Assembly: GCF_039982735.1 (NCBI RefSeq)
Contig: NZ_JBDWXV010000001.1
Location: 1 to 64,000 of the forward strand
Direction of reading: 5' to 3'
Length of the DNA: 64,000 nucleotides
Source of the DNA: Saccharospirillum sp039982735
Lineage (GTDB): Bacteria; Pseudomonadota; Gammaproteobacteria; Pseudomonadales; Natronospirillaceae
The notes below the pieces were generated by a model. It saw only the letters and a program-made list of their open reading frames with translations, was not told the origin of the DNA and searched no databases. The position numbers were made by a program, and so were the translations under genes. Below, one piece after another: positions 17,530-25,550 of this stretch; within the stretch, counting starts at the first letter, position 1; each line of letters opens with the position of its first letter.

Positions 17530-17547
17530 CATAAGCTATAGGTTATG
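17530..17547. promoter_or_regulatory. Candidate PycR (LysR-type) operator
   Basis: CATAAGCTATAGGTTATG is an 18-base dyad with 16 of 18 positions symmetric, located between the divergent pycA and pycR starts in an AT-rich patch. LysR regulators bind such interrupted dyads in divergent promoters. The spacing is ATAA-N8-TTAT rather than the textbook T-N11-A. Confidence 0.5.
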
Positions 17548-17572
17548 GATGGTGTGAAACATAGGGGTTATC

Positions 17573-18535
17573 GTGAGACTAAGCGTTCAAAAACTGATCA
17601 GTCGGCTCTCATTGCGGCAGTTGGAGGTGTTTTTGGCCGTTTATGAAGAGCAAGGCTATGGCAAGGCGGCCAATGCACTGGGGCTTACTCAGCCGGCAGT
17701 CAGTTCTCAAATCAGGCAGCTGGAAAGCGCCCTGGGTCAGACGTTGTTCGAATACATTGGCCGCCGTCTGTACTGCACCGCGACGGGGGAGCTCGTGGTC
17801 GCCAGTGTACGTACCCTGTTCGCGGAACTGGGCCGGTTGCAAAGCGACATTCATGGGCTGGAGGGGCGCATATCGGGTGACCTGAAATTGGTCGCCGTGA
17901 ATACCGCCCAGTATGTGATGCCGTACTTGCTGAAACCCTTCGTGGATTTGTACCCGGAGATCAATGTGTCGGTGCAGGTGGTGAACCGGGCGCAGGCCAT
18001 CGAACGGTTGTCAGACAGCAGTGATGACCTGATGATCATGGGCATTGTACCCAGCGATCGCCCGTTATCGTCGGTGCCTTTTCTCGATAACGAGTTGATT
18101 CCGGTTTTGCCTGCCAACCATCTTTTGTGTGATCGGGCCGATGTGACGCCGCAGGCATTTCTGCAGCAAAATTTTCTGGCGCGTGAACGCGGCTCGGGCA
18201 GCCGTCTGGCATTGGAACAACATTGTCACCAGCAGCGGCTGCGCATGGTTCCGAAAATGGAGGTCGGTTCAAACGAGGCACTGAAGCATGCCGTTATGGC
18301 CGGTATCGGCGTGGCGATTTTGCCTCGCCTGAGCGTATTGGCGGAGTTAAGGCTGGGCAGTTTGAAAACGCTGCCGCTTGAGGGGTTCCCGATCCGCCGG
18401 TCCTGGTGTCTGGTGTACCCGACGGGTAAAAGCCTGTCACCGGTAACGCGGCGTTTTGTAGAGTATGTTCAGGCCAATCTGGCTGACATTGACCGGCAGT
18501 TTCGGCACATGGCCAATGCCGGTACGCCAGTCTGA
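17573..18535 (+). CDS. pycR: LysR-family regulator of pyruvate carboxylase
   Basis: 320 residues. The N-terminal winged HTH (about 14-72) reads LSLRQLEVFLAVYEEQGYGK, then AANALGLTQPAVSSQIRQLE. The C-terminal effector domain follows the CysB/CbbR pattern (GSNEALKHAVMAGIGVAILP). The gene is divergent from pycA-pycB, the arrangement of pycR in Pseudomonas aeruginosa, and so is expected to control them. The symbol is by context. It ends eight bases from the convergent truncated iron-transporter gene. Confidence 0.85.
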   Translation: MRLSVQKLISRLSLRQLEVFLAVYEEQGYGKAANALGLTQPAVSSQIRQLESALGQTLFEYIGRRLYCTATGELVVASVRTLFAELGRLQSDIHGLEGRISGDLKLVAVNTAQYVMPYLLKPFVDLYPEINVSVQVVNRAQAIERLSDSSDDLMIMGIVPSDRPLSSVPFLDNELIPVLPANHLLCDRADVTPQAFLQQNFLARERGSGSRLALEQHCHQQRLRMVPKMEVGSNEALKHAVMAGIGVAILPRLSVLAELRLGSLKTLPLEGFPIRRSWCLVYPTGKSLSPVTRRFVEYVQANLADIDRQFRHMANAGTPV

Positions 18536-18542
18536 CAGCGGG

Positions 18543-18983
18543 TTAGCTCCCTGCCATCAAGCCCTCTACCAGGTAGCCGGTGGCAAACGCCAGCCCTGCG
18601 GCTGCAGTTCCAATCAATAAGGTCCGCACTCCGGATCGCCAAACCGGCTGGCGATACACCGCACTTTTGAGCATTCCGATGCCCAGGAAAACGAGTGCGG
18701 CCAAGCCAAGGCTGGCGAGGAACTGCTGAATGGTTTCCAGGCCGGGCAAAAGGTAGGGTATTAAGGGGACAGTGCCCACCACCATGAACGAGACAAAGGT
18801 CGTGATCGCAGCCCTCAGGGGGCTGAGCCCTTCGGTTGAAAGACCATACTCTTCTCGCAACATGGTTTTTATCCACACTTCCTTATTGCTGCTCAGGGTG
18901 TCTACAACGTCTTCAAGCAGTGCGCCTTCAAACCCTTTGGCACGAAACAGTTGTCGAATCTCCTCGCGCTCACCGTCGGGCAC
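18543..18983 (-). pseudogene. VIT1/CCC1-family iron transporter lacking its N-terminal helices
   Basis: From the GTG at 18983 the product is 146 residues. It has the cytosolic helical metal-binding segment (EREEIRQLFRAKGFEGALLEDVVDTL, then VWIKTMLREEYGLS) and three C-terminal membrane helices with PLIPYLLP. Family members are about 230 residues and begin with two further helices carrying the substrate motif. In-frame sequence continues upstream (SAERTEREHITL) about 100 bases to a TAG but shows no start codon with a ribosome site and no membrane helices. I read this as a 5'-truncated remnant; a shortened functional protein is less likely. Confidence 0.6.
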
Positions 18984-19301
18984 CAGCGTAATGTGCTCGC
19001 GCTCGGTCCGTTCGGCACTGGCATGACAAAACCTTCTGACCGTTTTATAGGATAGGGAGTGTGCTGTGAGTATAGGCGCTTTTTGGATACGCCCAGTCGA
19101 GCTATTCAGGATTGAGCGCTGTCTAAAAGGAAACGGGTCTGCAGGTGATGTGATCGGCGATGAGGGTTCTCCGCGCAGTAGGCTTTGTCAAAGGTGGGCT
19201 GTGCAGAAGGCGGGCTGTTTGTGTGAACTGGAACATCCCAGTAGGCCGTTTATTTTGTATTGGATCACGATAGGTTGAGTGTTACGTGAACGGAAAGAAC
19301 G
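18984..19301. other. Intergenic stretch, remnant of lost 5' end and no other gene
   Basis: The first 100 bases continue the open frame of the truncated VIT/CCC1 gene on the minus strand. The rest shows no gene on either strand. Confidence 0.4.
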
Positions 19302-19329
19302 AAAAAGCCGTCGCGAGCGACGGCTTTTT
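19302..19329 (-). terminator. Rho-independent terminator after the DUF4331 operon
   Basis: AAAAAGCCGTCGC, a GAGC centre and GACGGCTTTTT form a GC-rich stem flanked by A and T runs. It lies 21 bases past the stop of the small lipoprotein gene and could work in both directions. Confidence 0.85.
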
Positions 19330-19350
19330 ATTGTCTGACAGCAGGGCGTG

Positions 19351-19602
19351 TTACTCGAACAATTCGGCGAATGCCTGCTCGTTGCCCTGGTCGTTGAAGT
19401 TGAACTCAATCTCGTTGATGGCCGTGGCATCGCGCCCTTCAGACGTATTATTGATTTCAGAAATCACAAACGCCGTAAAGTCTACTGAGCTGTCGGCATC
19501 GTTGCCGTTATCGCTCATCTGCATCGACGAGCCGCTGTCTGCACACCCCAATAGCGCGAGACTGAACGCCATGGCTGCGGTTGCACTGAGTATGGGTTTC
19601 AT
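19351..19602 (-). CDS. Small lipoprotein downstream of DUF4331 gene
   Basis: 83 residues with a signal peptide and lipobox (LALLGC-AD). The Asp right after Cys could, by the E. coli +2 rule, favour inner-membrane retention, though that rule varies between species. The mature part is acidic and low in complexity (DSGSSMQMSDNGNDADSS), then FTAFVISEINNTSEGRDATA with a closing FNFNDQGNEQAFAELF. It starts nine bases after the DUF4331 gene and is followed by a terminator, so the two form an operon. Unknown function. Confidence 0.65.
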   Translation of the reverse strand: MKPILSATAAMAFSLALLGCADSGSSMQMSDNGNDADSSVDFTAFVISEINNTSEGRDATAINEIEFNFNDQGNEQAFAELFE

Positions 19603-19611
19603 GGCAACTCC

Positions 19612-21090
19612 TTAGTTGGGCGAGCCTGCCAGTGGCGTCGCGAGGTAAGGGAAGGTGGTTTGCAGTTCGCTGGCATCCAGTTGCACACCATCGGTGTAGT
19701 CCAGCTGGCCATCCGGTGCATCGGCGGCATCGGCCAGTACGCCCATGGCGACTCGCAATGAAATGTCGACCGTGTCATCAATTGGGCGACGACCATTCGG
19801 GAAGCCTGCGTTGTCGCCTGCCAGCACACCCAGGTCGCTCTGGCTTGCGGCGTCGGTCGCTGCAATGGCGGGGTTCAAGCGAAGCATTTCAGAGGCAGTA
19901 CCACCAACGGGCATGTTGACGGCGGGAACGCCGGTCAGGAACGCCGTGACCAGGTCTTGCCGGGGGAAATTATTCGGTGCGGTAACACCAAACAAAATCT
20001 CCACCAGTTCCGGTAAGGTCGGGTGGGTAACGTAGTCAATGAACTGGCCGTCGTTCATGGGTTCGCTGGCGTTGAACGCGTCTTTGTCTTTCAGGCCGAT
20101 GACCACTTCGTTTACCAGTGGCATACCCAGGCGAGATACCTGTGCCCAGGCACCGCCTTCGACTGTTGCACCCTGATCATTGGCCATGGGCTCGGGGTTG
20201 ATCACACGCGCCTGGCGCACACTGGCGGTTGTCCAGGCGCCGATAACCGGGTCGTCGTTACTGGTGGCAGCGTCGCCGGTCAGGCAAGCGGTGGGTACTT
20301 CCATCGCCAGTGAGGTGACGTTCTTGTCGGCCAGGTCACCCGCACCTTCGCCATCACGGGCACCCAGAGGGTTGGTGTTGACCAGGTCAAATATTTCGCC
20401 CAGGTTAACGGCGAACGCTTCTTTGCGCTGGCCAACAAATACCTTGCCGTCAACAGTGCAGCCGGGAATCGCCATGCTGAAAATGTGCGCATCGGAATAT
20501 GCCTGATAGTCGGTGAACGACTTGCCACCGATGTTGTCGAGTGGTTTTCTAAACGTGGTGGTGCCGGTGGTACTGTTCATCACCGTTTCATGCATGCCTG
20601 TACGACGGTCACCTCGAATGACGGTGATTTCATACTCTTGACGAACCTGCACATTGTCGGTATCCATCGCGCCCGGCCCAATGGCGCCAATGTTTTTCAA
20701 TGGCACTGAAACCGATTTAGTAGCACCACTCTCTCCGACGTCGAGTTGCAAGTCGGTCTTTACGTCAGTGAATTTGAATTGGAAAGTGATGTCTTCCTGA
20801 GCATTGCCATCGTTATCGATGTGAATCTCGTAGATGGCATCGGAGTCGAGGTCAAAGTAGTTTGGGCCGCCGTAGGCGTCCTGTAAGGGCAAGTAGTTGG
20901 CGATCATCGTGACGTAGTCTTCACGACCGGTTTCATAGCTTCTGAACATATAAAAGTCGGACGCATCGACTTTGGGTATTTCAGTAATGTAAGGGGCTTC
21001 GCGGTGGCTGGCACCGTGGCTCACGGAAGCGGTGAGGCAAATGCCTGCAATGGCCGTCGCCAGGGTGCAGTGTTTGAGATGTTTGTTCAT
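19612..21090 (-). CDS. DUF4331-family exported protein
   Basis: 492 residues from the ATG at 21090. A signal peptide ends near SVSHG-ASHREAP. The mature protein opens with the family signature ASHREAPYITEIPKVDASDFYMFRSY and carries YFDLDSDAIYEIHIDNDGNAQEDITFQFKF, a calcium-binding-like acidic stretch. DUF4331 proteins are secreted or periplasmic and uncharacterised, often found near sigma/anti-sigma or TPR genes. Here the only partner is the small lipoprotein nine bases downstream. Confidence 0.8.
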   Translation of the reverse strand: MNKHLKHCTLATAIAGICLTASVSHGASHREAPYITEIPKVDASDFYMFRSYETGREDYVTMIANYLPLQDAYGGPNYFDLDSDAIYEIHIDNDGNAQEDITFQFKFTDVKTDLQLDVGESGATKSVSVPLKNIGAIGPGAMDTDNVQVRQEYEITVIRGDRRTGMHETVMNSTTGTTTFRKPLDNIGGKSFTDYQAYSDAHIFSMAIPGCTVDGKVFVGQRKEAFAVNLGEIFDLVNTNPLGARDGEGAGDLADKNVTSLAMEVPTACLTGDAATSNDDPVIGAWTTASVRQARVINPEPMANDQGATVEGGAWAQVSRLGMPLVNEVVIGLKDKDAFNASEPMNDGQFIDYVTHPTLPELVEILFGVTAPNNFPRQDLVTAFLTGVPAVNMPVGGTASEMLRLNPAIAATDAASQSDLGVLAGDNAGFPNGRRPIDDTVDISLRVAMGVLADAADAPDGQLDYTDGVQLDASELQTTFPYLATPLAGSPN

Positions 21091-21504
21091 TTTTCTCTCA
21101 CTTGTTCGTGGTGGGTTGCATGGGTTGAACGAGTGGGACACGAGTTGGGATGCAATAGATAGGCGATTTTTTTTCTTTTTTTAGGACCTGCATCCAGACG
21201 TGTTAAGTGAACGTATCGTGGTGTTGGCTTGCTGAAATTTACGCTGACGCAGTAGCATCAAGTAAGTGGGTACGTTACAACGGTGCAAGGCAGTGTGTCC
21301 GGTCTGTGAGCCGAGTAACCCCGTCTATTTGGAATCCGCGCTAAGAAATTTTGGTAAAATTGCACTGCTCCGGATTCAGGTGTCCTGTTGGCAAAGAAAG
21401 AAGCCTTGTAAACAGCATGTGCCTGAAAGACCCAGCAGCGACTTTTTGCAGAGACTCGGTTATGGTTGTCGGGTCGCCCGGTTACGCGCCCTAGGACTTT
21501 TCCA
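21091..21504. other. Intergenic stretch between divergent genes
   Basis: No coding sequence supported. Promoters for the DUF4331 gene and the NYN gene should lie here, but I see no convincing consensus or palindrome. Confidence 0.35.
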
Positions 21505-21999
21505 TTGAGTAAGATCGCCCTGTTCGTCGATGTCCAGAACGTCTATTACACCACCCGGGAGGCCTATGGTCGCCGGTTCGACTACAACCGCTTCTGGCGC
21601 CAGGCCACAGCCGGTCACGAGGTAGTAGCGGCCTTCGCCTACGCGATTGATCGTGGGGATGAAAAACAACGGCAGTTTCAGAACATTTTGAGTGCTATTG
21701 GCTTTAAGGTGCGCTTGAAACCCTATATTCAGCGCCAGGATGGCTCGTCGAAAGGCGATTGGGATGTAGGAATAACCATTGATGTGATGACGGTAGCGCC
21801 CATGGTAGACCGTGTGGTGCTGGTCTCAGGCGATGGCGACTTTGGCTTGCTGGCGGAGAAAGTTCGGCGAGACTGCGGTGTGCAGGTCGATGTTTATGGT
21901 GTTCCCGGTCTGACAGCGCGGTCATTGGTACAAGCCGCCAGTCGTTTCATGCCCATTGACGGTGAGCTTTTGCTGCCAGTGTCCGGCTGGAGGCTTTAA
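21505..21999 (+). CDS. NYN-domain (LabA/DUF88-type) putative ribonuclease
   Basis: 164 residues from a TTG at 21505, chosen because the domain begins at once (SKIALFVDVQNVYY) and AGGA lies upstream. The NYN/PIN-like fold shows its acidic catalytic residues in FVDVQN, GDWDVGITIDV and VSGDGDFGLL, followed by VDVYG. The family cleaves RNA or acts in RNA turnover; specificity here is unknown. The gene overlaps the 3' end of the convergent AraC gene by four bases. Confidence 0.8.
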   Translation: MSKIALFVDVQNVYYTTREAYGRRFDYNRFWRQATAGHEVVAAFAYAIDRGDEKQRQFQNILSAIGFKVRLKPYIQRQDGSSKGDWDVGITIDVMTVAPMVDRVVLVSGDGDFGLLAEKVRRDCGVQVDVYGVPGLTARSLVQAASRFMPIDGELLLPVSGWRL

Positions 22000-23093
22000 T
22001 TGGAACTCTCAGGCCCGACGCCCGTGTCCCCTCTTGATTTGACGGTCACGTAATCCGTCTGCTGTGCTCGTTTTCTCGCTTTGTAATACGAGCTCACATC
22101 ACTGAACCCCAGTAGCTCGTACAGTTCAGTCGCTTTCAGGCCGCTGTGTTGAGTCATTAGCTCGGCCCGAATCGCATCCCTGATGCTACTAAAGCTTGTG
22201 CCCTCCTGGTTGAGCTTTCTATATAAGGTTGCACGACTCAGGTGCAGGGCTGAAGCGACATGGTCGCTGTTGCTGTAGTGCGCCATGTCCTCCCAGAGCA
22301 AGGTGGTGACTCTGTTGGTGAAGGTTGGCGTAAGCAGGGTGTCAGCTTTTTCGTTGAGCTTCGTTTGCAAGCTCATTCTCAAGAGGGTTGTCAGATAGGA
22401 TTTCCCCTGCGTCAGCGATGTGTCCAGCAAAGCAGACGGGGGTTGGAGTGGCCAGTCCATTACCTCAGCGGGAAGAATGAGCGAGTTACAGGATGCAGAG
22501 AATGCTACGTTACACCCGAAATAGGCTTCCAGAAGCGCTTGGTATGCGGGTGCTTTTCTTTGAAATTGCACGCTGTGCAATGGGAGCTTTTTGCCATGTA
22601 AGTAGCACCCCATCGCATACATGGCGGTAATGCTTCGTTCGACTGCGTTACTCGGGTATGGCTTGTTCCGGGGGTAGCTGAATGCCAGGGTAATCTGGCG
22701 GCCATTCTTTGAATAGTGCCACTGCTCCGATTCATTGACGTACTGAATGTTTTGCAGGTAAGTCGTGACTGCCTGGCCCAGTGTATCGCTGAAGCGAATT
22801 AACCCTGACAGCACGCCATAGGCATCCCGGACGATGGTTTTTCCGATCAGGAAACCGGTGGGGTTCTCAGGGTGATTCTTCTGCGCTTCCTGCCAGAGCG
22901 CAATGATCCAGGATTCGGGGAAGAAGGCATCGTAGGTGTGTGTCACGTCGCCCTGAGCGTCAAGCTTATTCACGCTCTCCAGCAAGGAGGGGTCGATGGC
23001 CCGAATGGATGCGTTGTCGATTAGCCCGTGTGCTCTCAGTCGGCGTGCCAGTTCAATGGTGCCAATGGCCGATACTTGCTGGATTCTACTCAT
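21996..23093 (-). CDS. AraC-family regulator with arabinose-binding-like N-terminal domain
   Basis: 365 residues. The N-terminal two thirds match the OruR/ArgR-type sensor domain (PESWIIALWQEAQ, GYSxx-like YGVLSGLIRFSDTLGQAVTTYL). The C-terminal HTH region reads VASALHLSRATLYRKLNQEGTSF. The second HTH (LKATELYELLGFSDVSSYYKARKR) lacks the usual FTRAFKRWTG-like continuation. It is divergent from the barrel gene at 23319, a plausible target. Confidence 0.75.
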   Translation of the reverse strand: MSRIQQVSAIGTIELARRLRAHGLIDNASIRAIDPSLLESVNKLDAQGDVTHTYDAFFPESWIIALWQEAQKNHPENPTGFLIGKTIVRDAYGVLSGLIRFSDTLGQAVTTYLQNIQYVNESEQWHYSKNGRQITLAFSYPRNKPYPSNAVERSITAMYAMGCYLHGKKLPLHSVQFQRKAPAYQALLEAYFGCNVAFSASCNSLILPAEVMDWPLQPPSALLDTSLTQGKSYLTTLLRMSLQTKLNEKADTLLTPTFTNRVTTLLWEDMAHYSNSDHVASALHLSRATLYRKLNQEGTSFSSIRDAIRAELMTQHSGLKATELYELLGFSDVSSYYKARKRAQQTDYVTVKSRGDTGVGPESSN

Positions 23094-23318
23094 TCTTCAG
23101 TAACCCGGATAACATTCACTCAGCTCCATCGTGCGGTATTAGGGTTTGCGCCAGTCCGTTCGCTGGCTATTGTTGGCAGCCCTCGTTGAAAAATGTAACG
23201 GATTTCCCGAAAACTGCAACGCCATTCCACGAGAAACGAACCGCAGCTCTTTAAGATCAAAGGCCTACACGCAAAAAACCGCCTTTTCATGTAAGAGAAG
23301 AATAAAAGGATTCAACCT

Positions 23319-23861
23319 ATGAAAACTAAAGTGTGCCTGTTCCTGTTCCGCAGTATCGCCTTCTTGTCATTGGCCGTCACCGCGATGGCGCAGCAACAAA
23401 TTGGGGTTGGCTACGCCTATCAGGATGTCGAGGATCATGAAGACCCTGGGGGCAGTCTGGTATTGAACTATTCTGTGTATCTGACCCCTTCGGTTGCACT
23501 TCAGGGTGAAGTCACCCATTCGGTTGTCTATGCCGAGCAGGAAGTATTCAACAGTTCAGGTAATTCGGTTGGGTTTCAGGATTTTTATGCATTGAGCGCC
23601 GGGGCTTATGCCGTTTATCTTCTGCCCTTGGGTGAGCGGTTTTTTATGCTTGGCCGAGGCGGCGCCGTGGTGCTATCCAGTGAAGCAGAGACCTGTGTAG
23701 TGGGTGATTGCGAGGTTGACGAAAACGACCCTGAAGTCAGCCTGAGTTTCGGCGCGGGCGCAGGCTTTCAGTTCAGCCCCGCCATCGATGTGCAACTGCA
23801 CGCCACGCAGCTGTCAGCGGAGGTGCGCCATGTCGGCGTATCGTTGGGGTGGTCATTCTAA
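23319..23861 (+). CDS. Small outer-membrane beta-barrel protein
   Basis: 180 residues with signal peptide (cleavage near AMA-QQQ). Eight-strand OmpA/OmpX-like pattern: IGVGYAYQDVEDHEDPGGSL, then SVALQGEVTHSVVYAE, FYALSAGAYAVYLLP, FFMLGRGGAVVLSSE, a cysteine-containing loop CVVGDCEVDE, and a final strand ending GVSLGWSF with terminal Phe. No specific family. Divergent from the AraC gene at 21996-23093. Confidence 0.65.
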   Translation: MKTKVCLFLFRSIAFLSLAVTAMAQQQIGVGYAYQDVEDHEDPGGSLVLNYSVYLTPSVALQGEVTHSVVYAEQEVFNSSGNSVGFQDFYALSAGAYAVYLLPLGERFFMLGRGGAVVLSSEAETCVVGDCEVDENDPEVSLSFGAGAGFQFSPAIDVQLHATQLSAEVRHVGVSLGWSF

Positions 23862-23902
23862 ACTGAAATAAAGAGCTGTAGGCTGGGGTTGATAAAATGG
23901 AC

Positions 23903-24556
23903 TCAGGGTGCCGGCCGGCATTCCTGAATGGCCATATTGAAGGCTGTTTGCAGGCTGGTATTGTGTTTATTCACATATACCCCTCCCGGCAACTGTGCAT
24001 ACTCATACGGTACCAGCCCGGCGAGTTCTTCGGTCATGGCGGCAGCGGTGGACTCGGGTATGACCGCGCCATGGGCCCGGCCCCGCCTGACCATGCCGAT
24101 GGCCAGTTCATGGTGGTCAACCGGAATAGCCTCGTGACCAAGGGCTTCAATTAGCACAATGGATGCACTGGACCAGTTAACCGCAATCTGGATTCTATGT
24201 TCGCTTTTCTTCAAGGCAGCACCCGGAAGGGTATACAGCAAGTACCGAACGGTGAACAGGGGGGTGGCGAAGTAGGCATAGTCGTCCCGTTCACCCGATT
24301 GGGCCATGGGCACGACCATGTCGATTTCGCTATTCTGAAGCATGCGCAGGGCTCTGACCTGCGGCAGAATTGATACGGTGAAAGGTTGGTCTACGGTGTC
24401 GATCGCGCACTGGTAAAGCGGCGCCAGGTGGCCCGTGAACTGGCCGTCGTGATATGAGAGGGCGCCTGCGTTCGCATCCGTTACTGCAATGGAATAGGCT
24501 TGTACCGTAGCTGTTGCGGAAAGGGCTAGCACGCCAATTAGCTCGAATCCGTTCAT
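23903..24556 (-). CDS. Orphan periplasmic solute-binding-like protein (SBP family 3 type)
   Basis: 217 residues from the ATG at 24556, where a signal peptide begins (GFELIGVLALSATATVQA). The ribosome site is weak, so the start is uncertain. The fold shows LPQVRALRMLQNSEIDMVVPMAQSGERDDY, characteristic of family 3 binding proteins, then TPLFTVRYLLYTL and a second lobe with RRGRAHGAVIPESTAAAMTEEL. No transporter genes are adjacent. It is similar in size and style to the protein at 5272. Confidence 0.6.
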   Translation of the reverse strand: MNGFELIGVLALSATATVQAYSIAVTDANAGALSYHDGQFTGHLAPLYQCAIDTVDQPFTVSILPQVRALRMLQNSEIDMVVPMAQSGERDDYAYFATPLFTVRYLLYTLPGAALKKSEHRIQIAVNWSSASIVLIEALGHEAIPVDHHELAIGMVRRGRAHGAVIPESTAAAMTEELAGLVPYEYAQLPGGVYVNKHNTSLQTAFNMAIQECRPAP

Positions 24557-24694
24557 CTGACTACCACTTTTTTCGAAGCTCTTCGAACCATAGCAGATGT
24601 CCCGCATTTCGCCCACTTTGTGTGCCTTCACCCGGTACGTTGAAGGGCTACATGCACTTTTATTACGCCGCGTCAGAAAGTAATAACATTTGGG

Positions 24695-24870
24695 TTATTC
24701 GGGTCTAGGTGCAGCACGACCGACCATAATTTCGCGTTCGAAAACCTTTGAGACGGGTATCTGCTGCGGTCTTTGCGCAGCAACCAGTGCCTGGGCGTGT
24801 TCGAATAACAGCGCCTCCTTGAAATAATGGCGCTGCAACAGCTGTTCAGTACAAGAATGGAGTGAACACT
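24695..24870 (-). other. Start-less open frame, possible gene-end relic
   Basis: The minus-strand frame closing with TAA at 24695-24697 reads QRHYFKEALLFEHAQALV, then AAQRPQQIPVSKVFEREIMV and GRAAPRPE. The composition is protein-like but there is no start codon or ribosome site, since the frame runs back into the 3' end of the RraA-like gene. It could be a decayed gene end or chance. Confidence 0.25.
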
Positions 24871-24878
24871 GATTGCGG

Positions 24879-25499
24879 CTACGCCTGTTCTGCGCCTGCC
24901 ATGTCCGTCGCTACCAGCTCCTGGCGATACCAGGCTTCCCAATCCTGTTTTGCCAGGGCCGGCTGGGCCAGTTCCAAGGCAGCCTGAGGTGACAGCGCAT
25001 ACAGGCCATCGGCATCGCCGACAACGAGGTCGCCGGGCTCAATGACGGTATCTGCCAGGCGAACAGTCTCATTCAAATGCCCACCGCCATTGACCGGGCG
25101 AGTGGTGATGGCACTGATACCGGTCGCATACACCGGAAAATGCAGCTGCTTCAACGCTGGAATATCAGTAGCGCAACCGTTGGTAACCACACCCGCCACC
25201 TGTTTATTAAGTGCGGCCAGAGTGCGCAGTTCGCCCCAGCAGGCGCGGTCGGTATCCTCCCCCATATCAATAACCAGTACGTCGCCTGGTTGGGCACTGG
25301 CAAGGGCTTCCCGGATCATGCTGCCATCCACCGGGGGCAGCGTTACGGTGATAGCCCGGCCAATAAGACGTTTGCTGGGCGTTTGGGCGGTGATGCCTTT
25401 CAGGTAACCGGTGTCTGTGATGTGTCCCAGTGTGGAGGTGGCAATGGCCCTATAGGTATCGACCAGTTTCCGGGAGAGGATTGAGGTTTGCATAGGCAT
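24879..25499 (-). CDS. RraA / HMG-CHA aldolase-family protein with altered active-site motif
   Basis: 206 residues. The RraA fold is clear: LIGRAITVTLPP, SMIREALASAQPGDVLVIDMG, WGELRTLAALNKQVAGVVTNG, VYATGISAITTRP, and GDLVVGDADGLYALSPQAA. Family members are class II pyruvate aldolases or the RNase E regulator RraA. Aldolases carry Arg-Asp after the NGxx strand; here the position reads CATDIPAL, so Thr replaces Arg. This makes classical aldolase or oxaloacetate decarboxylase activity doubtful. It follows the siderophore operon after a strong terminator, so it may be expressed separately or by read-through. Confidence 0.7.
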   Translation of the reverse strand: MPMQTSILSRKLVDTYRAIATSTLGHITDTGYLKGITAQTPSKRLIGRAITVTLPPVDGSMIREALASAQPGDVLVIDMGEDTDRACWGELRTLAALNKQVAGVVTNGCATDIPALKQLHFPVYATGISAITTRPVNGGGHLNETVRLADTVIEPGDLVVGDADGLYALSPQAALELAQPALAKQDWEAWYRQELVATDMAGAEQA

Positions 25500-25510
25500 G
25501 TGACCTTTTC

Positions 25511-25542
25511 AAAAAAGAAGGCTCCCGTCTGATGCGGGAGCC
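25511..25542 (-). terminator. Rho-independent terminator ending the siderophore operon
   Basis: GGCTCCCG (25520-25527) and CGGGAGCC (25535-25542) pair around a 7-base loop. On the minus strand the stem is followed by TTCTTTTTT. It lies just past the stop of the binding-protein gene and before the RraA-like gene. Confidence 0.85.
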
Positions 25543-25550
25543 TGAGGATT

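Noticed and set aside
24673..24942. 89-residue frame overlapping the end of the RraA-like gene
   Set aside because: Arg/Ser-rich shadow frame with no ribosome site.
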